From positions 124,001 through 188,000 of the forward strand of contig JAWKTK010000003.1 of the NCBI GenBank assembly GCA_041399205.1: a DNA stretch of 64,000 nucleotides, read 5' to 3'. Below are positions 1 through 7,427 of this stretch, one piece after another. The notes under the pieces are model-generated. The model did no database searches, was not told the DNA's origin, and saw nothing but the letters and a program-made list of their open reading frames with translations. The DNA comes from JAGQOZ01 sp041399205. GTDB taxonomy: Bacteria; Planctomycetota; Planctomycetia; Pirellulales; Pirellulaceae. Position numbers and translations under genes: made by a program. The first letter of the stretch is position 1. Each line of letters starts with the position of its first letter.

Positions 1-2
1 AC

Positions 3-416
3 GAACTCGTTTGGGGCTTGGCGTTCCTGTTGGCGTATTACGTTGCGTACTTGGGCGCAGGCCGCATCTTGTTGCGAATGATTCCCGCTTGGCAACGAGA
101 AATCTTCTTGGTACCGATTCTGCTGTACTTGGTATTGCTGGTTCTGGGGATCGTGATCCCCATGGGCATTGACGCTGCCGTTAGTCGCAATTCCAACCTG
201 GACTATTCCGCTCTGCATTCCAGCAACTGGGCTTGGACGTTGAACGAAGTGTTAGACAGCTCCGTTCCCGTGGCAACCTATGTTCTGGTGCTGGGTTCGG
301 CAGCGTTGATCTTCCTGGTCAACCTGATCCTGGCGACTCGAGAAATCGAAGCGGTCCGCATCGCCACACCGCAACGCATTCTGGACGAAGACCGATCTCC
401 TGCAACGGATACGTAA
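3..416 (+). CDS. C-terminal part of a polytopic membrane protein (5' end outside window)
   Basis: The reading frame is open from the first bases and stops at the TAA at 414-416, so this is the end of a gene that begins upstream. The visible ~137 residues contain three hydrophobic stretches (near residues 1-20, 30-55 and 90-110), followed by a short polar tail. This looks like the last membrane segments of a permease-like protein, possibly an ABC-2 type permease, but no diagnostic motif is visible and no function can be assigned. A TTG at 18 is an internal leucine codon, not a credible start. Confidence 0.6.
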   Translation, partial: ELVWGLAFLLAYYVAYLGAGRILLRMIPAWQREIFLVPILLYLVLLVLGIVIPMGIDAAVSRNSNLDYSALHSSNWAWTLNEVLDSSVPVATYVLVLGSAALIFLVNLILATREIEAVRIATPQRILDEDRSPATDT

Positions 417-780
417 AGATTCGTTTGTGTAGGTTCGAAGAAAGTCGGTTTTGGCCGTATCCGACAACATGGTTGCATTCCAAGTGGCGGCGTCTCTGTT
501 AAAATGGCTGGCGACGCCATGCTAGATCCGACATGTCAACGAGAAAGAACCATCCTAGCCCGAAGCGTGAGTTTTGAAGTTGCGCAATTGCGTTTTTTCG
601 GCGAAACATCCTAGCCCGAAGCGTCAGCGAGGGGAAACTGAGCGATTCTGAAGTCCCTCACTTACGTGTCGGGCTACCCAAAAAAACAACCACGAAAACG
701 ATTCCCTGCTCGACGCGTCAGCCAGACAAACCAACAACGCCGCCGCCCATTTTTGACTTTCCTGAACCTCCGAGCGTTCC
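417..780. other. Gene-free spacer with REP-like repeats
   Basis: No credible gene. The spacer holds a full palindromic element at 612-676 and a partial copy beginning near 556 that shares its left arm. The last ~100 bases before the gene at 781 show no clear Shine-Dalgarno. Confidence 0.6.
612..676. repeat. Palindromic REP-like element, copy 1
   Basis: Imperfect inverted repeat with a left arm tagcccgaagcgtcagcgag and a right arm ccctcacttacgtgtcgggc, around a ~21-base centre containing gagcgattctga. The same arms and centre recur at 4869-4933, where the two arms are exchanged relative to the centre. A degenerate copy lies at 33288-33342. It is probably a dispersed non-coding repeat. Confidence 0.75.
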
Positions 781-3114
781 ATGACCTATTTCGTTCGCTT
801 TTTCTGCAACTTGATTTTTCCTCTTGTGCTCGCCGTAAGTCAGTCGGCCGCGCTGGCGCAGATTGATTTCGCCAAGCAAGTCCAGCCGATTTTGGCTGAC
901 AACTGTTTGTCATGCCATGGATTTGACGAAGAGCATCGCGAAGCCGACGTGCGGCTGGATACGTTTGACGGCGCGACGGGCCAAGACGGCAGCTCGCCCG
1001 CTATCGTTCCGCACGAACCCGATCAAAGCGAACTGTTCGCGCGTATCCAGTCGGACGACGACGATCTGCGCATGCCGCCAGCCGACAGCGGTAAAACACT
1101 GACCGCAGAAGAAATCGACATCCTGCGACAATGGATCGCGGAAGGAGCGAACTACACCAAGCACTGGGCGTTTATTGCGCCGCAGAAGATCACTCCGCTC
1201 CAATTGCCTGAAGTCCAACACCCGATTGATCAGTTTGTGCAAGCGAAATTGCACGACGCCGAGTTGACTGCTTCGCCCATCGCGGCACCGGCCACGTTAA
1301 TGCGTCGAGTCTGCTTGGATCTGATCGGCTTGCCTCCCACGCCCGATGAAATTGATCAATTCGAAACGGACTATGCCAAGGATCCTAATTCGGCCTATCT
1401 AGACTTGGTCAATCGTTTGCTGGACAGTCCGCACTACGGTGAACGCTGGGGACGTTGGTGGCTGGATCAAGCTCGGTATGCCGACAGCAACGGCTATTCG
1501 ATTGATGCGCCGCGAGAAATCTGGCCTTATCGTGATTGGGTGATTCAAGCGTTGAATGACGACATGCCGTTTGATCAATTCACCATAGAACAATTGGCCG
1601 GCGATCTGTTGCCGCACGCTACGTTGGCACAAACGGTGGCCACCGGATTTCATCGCAACACGCAGATCAATCAGGAAGGCGGAATTGATCCGGAGCAGTT
1701 CCGAATAGACAGCGTGTTTGATCGAGTGGCCACGACGGGCATGGTCTGGTTTGGCCTCACGGTCGGCTGTGCTCAATGTCACGATCACAAGTTCGATCCC
1801 ATTTCTCAGCGCGAATTTTACCAGTTGTTTGCGTTCTTCAATAACCAGGACGAACCGTCCATCAAAGTCTATGCGGACGATATCGACGTCGACGCGTTGC
1901 AGGACGAACAACGCCAATTGCAACATGAATTGACCGAACAGATCGATGCGCAACAGACCGAATTCGCTCAATGGGAAGCGGCGTTGACCGAAGAAGATCG
2001 CCAGGCATTCGACCGATCGACCCGTCGCATTTTGGATGTCACGCCAGACAAACGTAATCCCGATCAACGCCGGCAGTTGTTTGCCAAATTCACTGCGGAC
2101 GCTTTGGTGCAGAAGCAATGGGATCGCGTTCAGCAGATCCAACGTATCTTGAAGGACGCGCCCTCCACCATGGTGCTGAAAGAAAGGCAGAATGCTCGTA
2201 CATCACACGTTTTGGTCAAAGGCGATTTCACTCGGCCGGCAGAAGAAGTCCTACCGGGCACACTGTCGGTATTGCATTCGTTTGAAGCAGATCCGACGCA
2301 GGCCAATCGATTAGATTTGGCCAAGTGGATTGTCAGTGATCAGAATCCGTTGACTTCGCGAGTGATCGTGAATCGGATTTGGCAGCAGTATTTCGGCAAG
2401 GGCTTTGTGGAAACGGAGAATGATTTTGGACTGCAAGGTTCGTCGCCGACGCATCCCGAATTGTTAGATTGGCTGGCGGTGGAATTTCGCGAACGTGGTT
2501 GGAGCATGAAAGCGCTGCATCGGTTGATTGTAACGTCGCACACGTATCGGCAGAGTTCGATTGATCGGCCCGAATTGCAGCAACACGATCCGCAAAATTA
2601 TTTGCTCGGTCGGCAACAACGGCTGCGACTGGACGCGGAAGTGGTTCGCGATACAGCGCTCACGATCAGCGGTTTGCTGAGCCAAAAGTTGGGTGGCCCG
2701 CCGGTCTATCCGCCCATTCCGGACGGCGTGATGAATCAAGGACAAGTCAGCCGTTCGTGGAAGGCGAGTGAAGGAGAGGACCGTTATCGCCGAGGCCTCT
2801 ACACGTTTGTCTATCGCGCCACGCCGCCGCCATCGCTGAACGTGTTTGATGCGCCGGACGGTTTCAATTCGTGCACTCGACGCATTCGCAGCAACACGCC
2901 GCTGCAAGCACTGACGCTGATGAACGATCCGGCGTTTGTTGAATTCGCGACGTCTTTACAAAAGATGGTGGAAGAAAAAGGCATTGAATACGCGTTTCGG
3001 CGTTGCACGGCTCGGCGTCCTAGCGAAGACGAGCTTTCTGTTCTGGACGAACTTGATTCGCTCACCGTCGCCAGAATTCTGTTGAACTTGGACGAAACGA
3101 TCACTCGCGAATAA
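781..3114 (+). CDS. Secreted PSCyt1-DUF1549-DUF1553 protein (planctomycete cytochrome-like)
   Basis: A 777-residue protein with an N-terminal signal peptide ending near ALAQ (residue ~27). A cytochrome c-like PSCyt1 domain follows, with one heme motif CLSCH at about residue 40. Next come a DUF1549 (PSCyt2) domain with a second CxxCH (CAQCH, ~residue 330) and a DUF1553 (PSD1) domain at the C-terminus, ending in the family-typical NLDETITRE. Such proteins are very abundant in Planctomycetes and often sit beside sulfatases or DUF1501 genes; their role in polysaccharide breakdown or periplasmic redox chemistry is inferred, not proven. A paralogue lies at 7428. The ATG at 781 is chosen because the signal peptide starts there. 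Confidence 0.9.
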   Translation: MTYFVRFFCNLIFPLVLAVSQSAALAQIDFAKQVQPILADNCLSCHGFDEEHREADVRLDTFDGATGQDGSSPAIVPHEPDQSELFARIQSDDDDLRMPPADSGKTLTAEEIDILRQWIAEGANYTKHWAFIAPQKITPLQLPEVQHPIDQFVQAKLHDAELTASPIAAPATLMRRVCLDLIGLPPTPDEIDQFETDYAKDPNSAYLDLVNRLLDSPHYGERWGRWWLDQARYADSNGYSIDAPREIWPYRDWVIQALNDDMPFDQFTIEQLAGDLLPHATLAQTVATGFHRNTQINQEGGIDPEQFRIDSVFDRVATTGMVWFGLTVGCAQCHDHKFDPISQREFYQLFAFFNNQDEPSIKVYADDIDVDALQDEQRQLQHELTEQIDAQQTEFAQWEAALTEEDRQAFDRSTRRILDVTPDKRNPDQRRQLFAKFTADALVQKQWDRVQQIQRILKDAPSTMVLKERQNARTSHVLVKGDFTRPAEEVLPGTLSVLHSFEADPTQANRLDLAKWIVSDQNPLTSRVIVNRIWQQYFGKGFVETENDFGLQGSSPTHPELLDWLAVEFRERGWSMKALHRLIVTSHTYRQSSIDRPELQQHDPQNYLLGRQQRLRLDAEVVRDTALTISGLLSQKLGGPPVYPPIPDGVMNQGQVSRSWKASEGEDRYRRGLYTFVYRATPPPSLNVFDAPDGFNSCTRRIRSNTPLQALTLMNDPAFVEFATSLQKMVEEKGIEYAFRRCTARRPSEDELSVLDELDSLTVARILLNLDETITRE

Positions 3115-3278
3115 TTCGTTTGCCGCCGCAATACCAAAAGAAATAGTCAGACGGCCAATCGTTCGCAATTCTGCAACACGCTTTCTTGGACACCGGTATC
3201 CGCTTTTTCGGTTGGTCGTTAGAATGACAATTCGGCGTTGGGTTATCGATTTGTATTTCCTTAGATTCTTCAATTCTT

Positions 3279-4724
3279 GTGAACGAACCTTATTCAAAAC
3301 GAATTGCCATTATTGGCGGTGGCATCACTGGGTTAGCGGCTGCCTTTCGCTTGAACGAATTGCAACCTTCCTGGAAGGTCACACTGCTGGAGGCCCAGGA
3401 CCGGCTGGGCGGCATTCTGGGCACGCACCATCAAGACGGCTTTTTGATTGAACAAAGCGCGGACAATTTTCTGGCCGGTCCCAACATGCCGTACGCCGAG
3501 GCGCTTTGTCGGCGAGCAGGATTTGCGGATCAACTGTTGGAAACCGACAAACGATATCGCAAAGCGTTGGTGCTGTCGGGCGGCAAACTTTATCCCGTGC
3601 CGGACGGTTTCCAGCTGATGACTCCTTCCAAAGCGTGGCCCATTCTAACGTCCGGGCTGCTTTCACCGGCGGGCAAATTGCGATTGTTGCGAGAACGTTG
3701 GGTTCCGCCTCGCACCGACGACGCTGACGAAAGTCTGGCTTCCTTTGCTCTGCGACGACTCGGGCGCGAAGCCTACGAAAAACTGGTCCAGCCGTTGATT
3801 TCCGGCATCTATACGGCTGATCCGGAACAGCTGAGTATGCAAGCGGCGTTGCCTCAATTCGTACAGATGGAGCGAAAATTCGGCAGCCTCACCAAGGCGG
3901 CCACAAGCGGTTCGAAGCAAACGCAAACCAAGGCAGCCGACAGTGGTGCTCGATACAGCCAGTTCCTCGGCCCCAAGCTAGGCATGCAATCGCTGATTGA
4001 TCACTTAGCCAAAACCATTTCGTTCGAACAGTGTCTGACCAATTCGCCGGTCAGCGCTTTGCAACGGCAAGAGCCTACGGATGCGGCGCATGGTGGTTCG
4101 TGGCGAATCGAGAGCCCGCAAGTTCAAGATGCGTTTGACGGAGTGATCTTGACGACATCGGCCCATGCGGCCAGCAAGCTTTTGCAGCCGGTCAAATCAT
4201 CCGTTGCGGAATCACTGGCCGCCGTAACACATGCCAGTTCCACGGTGGTCGTGTTGGCGTTTCCGACGTCGGCCTTTCCAGAACCGCTGCAGTCGTTTGG
4301 ATGCGTGATCCCCGCTTCTGAAAGGCGTCAGATTTTGGCGATCAGTTTCACCAGCATGAAGTTTCCCGGCCGAGCGCCCGATGGATGGCACATGTTGCGA
4401 ATCTTCTTAGGCGGCGCGTTGCAGCCAGAACTAGCCAACTTGTCCGACGAAGAATCGGTCCGCATCGCAACGCAGGAAGCTCGTCAAATCTTGCAATTAC
4501 AAGGCGAACCCCAAGTGCTAAAAGTAGTGCGCTGGGCGGACACCATGCCTCAATATCATGTGGGACATCCCAACCGCATGGCCATGCTGCAACAACAGCT
4601 TGCCGAACTCCCCGGTCTGGAAATCGCTGGCAACGCTTTCGCCGGCGTCGGCATTCCTCAGTGCGTCAAAAGCGGCGAAGACGCAGCAGAACGGTTGGTT
4701 CAAACGTTGACCGGCTTGGGCTGA
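3279..4724 (+). CDS. hemG: Protoporphyrinogen/coproporphyrinogen oxidase (FAD-dependent)
   Basis: A 481-residue oxidase of the HemY/HemG (PpoX) type, which oxidises protoporphyrinogen IX or coproporphyrinogen III late in haem synthesis. The dinucleotide-binding motif IGGGITGLAAAFRL occupies residues ~10-24, followed by the conserved acidic end of strand 2 (LLEAQDRLGG). The conserved YGxG-like region PLISGIYTADPEQLS lies near 170-185 and the C-terminal FAD motif GNAFAGVGIPQC near 455. The length matches the family. The start is a GTG at 3279; no other in-frame start is better placed. The gene stands alone between repeat-bearing spacers. Haem supply fits the many c-type cytochromes nearby, though co-regulation is not shown. 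Confidence 0.92.
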   Translation: MNEPYSKRIAIIGGGITGLAAAFRLNELQPSWKVTLLEAQDRLGGILGTHHQDGFLIEQSADNFLAGPNMPYAEALCRRAGFADQLLETDKRYRKALVLSGGKLYPVPDGFQLMTPSKAWPILTSGLLSPAGKLRLLRERWVPPRTDDADESLASFALRRLGREAYEKLVQPLISGIYTADPEQLSMQAALPQFVQMERKFGSLTKAATSGSKQTQTKAADSGARYSQFLGPKLGMQSLIDHLAKTISFEQCLTNSPVSALQRQEPTDAAHGGSWRIESPQVQDAFDGVILTTSAHAASKLLQPVKSSVAESLAAVTHASSTVVVLAFPTSAFPEPLQSFGCVIPASERRQILAISFTSMKFPGRAPDGWHMLRIFLGGALQPELANLSDEESVRIATQEARQILQLQGEPQVLKVVRWADTMPQYHVGHPNRMAMLQQQLAELPGLEIAGNAFAGVGIPQCVKSGEDAAERLVQTLTGLG

Positions 4725-5055
4725 TTAGACTAGCGGCGAATTAGTTTGTAGTCCCGCCTTTAGGCGGAATTGTTCTCGATACAAAAAGTTGTAGGGTTCC
4801 TGAAGTCCCTCGCTCACGCGTTTTGAAGTTGCGCTTTTTCATGGCCCGACACGGGAGTCGCTTCTTCATAGCCCGACACGTAAGTGAGGGGAAATTGAGC
4901 GATTCTGAAATCCCTCGCTGACGCTTCGGGCTACGATATTCCGCCGAGATTGGCGAATGCGCAACTACAAAACTGACGTTTCGGGCTATGGAAAAGCGGA
5001 GCTTCAAGACTCGCGATTCGAGCTAACAGAAGAACGCCGACCAGTTAAGCCAGTT
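4725..5055. other. Repeat-bearing intergenic region
   Basis: No gene. It contains one arm of the CCCGCCTTTAGGCGG repeat near 4752 (full palindrome at 5887-5947), a complete REP-like element at 4869-4933 and further fragments resembling its arms up to ~4990. The two flanking genes converge here, and no strong terminator is recognisable. Confidence 0.6.
4869..4933. repeat. Palindromic REP-like element, copy 2 (arms swapped)
   Basis: Same arms as the element at 612-676, but the acacgtaagtgagg arm comes first and the cctcgctgacgcttcggg arm second, while the central gagcgattctga keeps the same orientation. The element has therefore flipped around its centre or been assembled differently. Confidence 0.7.
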
Positions 5056-5487
5056 TTAAAAACCTTGCGTTCGATTCAGCCGACTGATCTGATCATTCAA
5101 TGTCAACCAATCGTAGATCAAACCAATCCCGAGCAATCCGCCGGTCAACAGATAAATGACGCCTGTGATCCACTTGCCCATGTAAAAGCGGTGAAAACCC
5201 AATACGCCGGTGATAGGAAAGGCCAACAAAAACCACGCGACGTTGTAATCCAGCGGCCCAAACTGAAACTTGCGGTCCGCTTCCTCTTCCATGCTGGGAA
5301 TCAAAAACAAATCCACAATCCAGCCGACGCCTAGCAGGCCAAATGTGAACAGCCACAGAATGCCGGTTAACGGCTTGCCAAAGTAGAAGCGATGAGCGCC
5401 CATAAAGCCAAACAGCCAAGCGACATATCCCACGGCTGCGTGGTGTGTATGCTGCGGAACGTGTTGGTAGACGACGTGACTGGCCAT
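5056..5487 (-). CDS. Double TM2-domain membrane protein
   Basis: A 143-residue protein with two consecutive TM2 domains. Each has a short hydrophobic helix, a G-x-H-R-F-Y motif and a second hydrophobic helix: GAHRFYFGK near residues 30-38 and GFHRFYMGK near 96-104. TM2 domains are small two-helix membrane modules of unsettled function. Two modules in one chain suggest a four-helix protein made by duplication. It converges on the preceding repeat-bearing spacer and is transcribed away from the sulfatase gene. Confidence 0.85.
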   Translation of the reverse strand: MASHVVYQHVPQHTHHAAVGYVAWLFGFMGAHRFYFGKPLTGILWLFTFGLLGVGWIVDLFLIPSMEEEADRKFQFGPLDYNVAWFLLAFPITGVLGFHRFYMGKWITGVIYLLTGGLLGIGLIYDWLTLNDQISRLNRTQGF

Positions 5488-5976
5488 GCGACCGTGTGCT
5501 CCTGAATTTCTTGGTCCATTCGAACGAAAAGATCCTGGACGAATATTCGCTGGATCACCGCAACTATTTCCATTATTCTCGGCGAAACGCCCATAAGCAA
5601 AGACTTTCCGTTCCCAGCGAATACACCGAATTCGATTTCACGTTCCTAGAATCCGGATCAAAACTTTCGTGACAGCGAATTGGCCGTTATCATAAGACGA
5701 TTGGGTGATTTGCCGTCGTTCGATTCGTGGCATTTGCTTCCCCAAGAACCAACCCCAGCGTATCCATCGCCGCTTGTTCCCACCACCAACCAGAAAGCCA
5801 AAATCTTCATGCTTGGTCATTCGCTTTTTAGTCGCAACCTCGCTGGACAGCGCCACATTGACGCTTTCTTCCAGCGCAAGTCGTTGGTAGTCCCGCCTTT
5901 AGGCGGAAGTGGTTTTACAAGAGATTTCCGCCTAAAGGCGGGACGACAAACCAAGCATGGTGCTGCCCAGCTAGTC
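5488..5976. other. Divergent intergenic region with a hairpin repeat
   Basis: Lies between the TM2 gene (-) and the sulfatase (+). The frame of the sulfatase is open back to 5680, but that stretch crosses the palindrome at 5887-5947 and encodes low-quality sequence, so it is treated as non-coding leader. Confidence 0.55.
5887..5947. repeat. Hairpin repeat (CCCGCCTTTAGGCGG family)
   Basis: Near-perfect inverted repeat: tagtcccgcctttaggcgga on the left and tccgcctaaaggcgggacga on the right, separated by ~18 bases. A single arm recurs at ~4747-4768. It sits ~30 bases upstream of the probable sulfatase start. It could fold in mRNA, but its dispersed nature argues for a mobile or REP-type repeat. 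Confidence 0.75.
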
Positions 5977-7419
5977 ATGTCTATCATGGCCCTGTGGTTG
6001 GTCATTGCGTCCGCAGCGCCTGCCAAGAACGTGGTGCTGTTCATCACTGACGATCAAAGCCCCGACCTGGGTTGTTACGGCAACCCTATTGTTAAGACGC
6101 CGTACATGGATGCGTTGGCGGCAGACGGAGTACGGTTCACTCATGCGTTTTGCACCACGGCCAGTTGTAGCGCCAGTCGCAGTGTCATTCTGACGGGCCT
6201 GCACAATCACGCCAACGGGCATTATGGACATCAGCATGCGTATCACAAATTCAGCAGCTATCCGCACATTCAATCGTTGCCGGTGATGCTGGGCCGACTG
6301 GGATATCGGACGGCTCGAGTGGGCAAGTATCACGTCGCGCCGGAAGAAGTCTATCAGTTTGACCAAGCCATTCCGGGAAATTCGCGCAGTCCGGTGGAGA
6401 TGGCCGACAACTGCAAGACTTTCATCCAAGATAGTGACGAACCGTTCTTTCTACTGTTCGCCACATCGGATCCGCATCGCAGTGGTGACGAAGCGACCGA
6501 ATTGCCTCATCATCCCAACCGCTTTGGCAATCGACCGAACAATCCGTATCCCGGCACCACCAACGTCGACTATTCGCCGGACGAAGTCATCGTGCCGCCG
6601 TTCTTGCCCGACACGCCGGAATGTCGAGCTGAAATTGCGCAGTACTATCAAGCGATTTCACGGATCGACCAAGGCTTGGGACGCTTGGTACAAATCCTGA
6701 AAGAGACAGACAAATGGGATGATACGTTGTTCATCTTTACTTCCGATCACGGTATGGCCTTTCCCGGTGCCAAGACCACAGTGTATGAAGGCGGTTTGCG
6801 AGTTCCCTTCTTGGTGCGAAATCCCCAACTGGACGCTCGTGGTACGGTCAACCACGCCATGATCAGCTTCGTGGATATCACGCCCACGATTGTGGACTGG
6901 GCCGAAGGCTTGAACGAAAACGGTTTGCCGAAACCAGACGTCGCGCCGCCGGTTCGAACCAACCGACAAGCACAACCGTACCGCTTCCACGGTCGTTCGT
7001 TTCTGCCGATCCTGGATCAAGAATCGCCTGCCGGTTGGGACGAAATCTACGCATCGCACACGTTCCACGAAATCCAAATGTATTATCCCATGCGAGTGGT
7101 CCGGGAGCGTCAATACAAACTGATTTGGAACATTGCGCATCCCTTGCCCTTCCCATTCGCATCCGATTTATGGGCGGCACCTACTTGGCAAGCGCAATAC
7201 AAGAAAGGCTTGGACGCGCCGTACGGCCAAATGACGGTAGGCAGCTACATTCAACGCCCTGAATTCGAACTGTTCGACATTCAAGCCGATCCGGCTGAAT
7301 CGACCAATTTGGCCAACGCCGCCGAACACCAAGCCTTGCTGAAACGACTGCAGGGCAAACTCAAACAGTTTCAAGCCGACTGTGACGACCCTTGGATTTT
7401 GAAATGGGATTACGAATAG
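5977..7419 (+). CDS. Secreted sulfatase (N-sulfoglucosamine/heparan-type, S1 family)
   Basis: A type I sulfatase of about 480 residues. A short signal peptide (MSIMALWLVIASAAPA) precedes the metal-binding strand VVLFITDDQSPDLGCYGN. The formylglycine motif is CSASRSVILTG at residue ~64, i.e. C-x-A-x-R rather than the usual C-x-P-x-R. The second signature GRLGYRTARVGKYH is present, as is the DHGMAFPGAKTTVYEGG active-site strand. The overall pattern resembles heparan N-sulfatase-like members. The ATG at 5977 is preferred because upstream in-frame starts (5809, 5680) place a dispersed hairpin repeat inside the protein. The PSCyt gene follows after 8 bases, indicating co-transcription and a shared role in attacking a sulfated glycan. 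Confidence 0.88.
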   Translation: MSIMALWLVIASAAPAKNVVLFITDDQSPDLGCYGNPIVKTPYMDALAADGVRFTHAFCTTASCSASRSVILTGLHNHANGHYGHQHAYHKFSSYPHIQSLPVMLGRLGYRTARVGKYHVAPEEVYQFDQAIPGNSRSPVEMADNCKTFIQDSDEPFFLLFATSDPHRSGDEATELPHHPNRFGNRPNNPYPGTTNVDYSPDEVIVPPFLPDTPECRAEIAQYYQAISRIDQGLGRLVQILKETDKWDDTLFIFTSDHGMAFPGAKTTVYEGGLRVPFLVRNPQLDARGTVNHAMISFVDITPTIVDWAEGLNENGLPKPDVAPPVRTNRQAQPYRFHGRSFLPILDQESPAGWDEIYASHTFHEIQMYYPMRVVRERQYKLIWNIAHPLPFPFASDLWAAPTWQAQYKKGLDAPYGQMTVGSYIQRPEFELFDIQADPAESTNLANAAEHQALLKRLQGKLKQFQADCDDPWILKWDYE

Positions 7420-7427
7420 GATTTCTG

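Noticed and set aside
5680..5976. N-terminal extension of the sulfatase from 5680 or 5809
   Set aside because: It would include a dispersed hairpin repeat and place a signal peptide internally.
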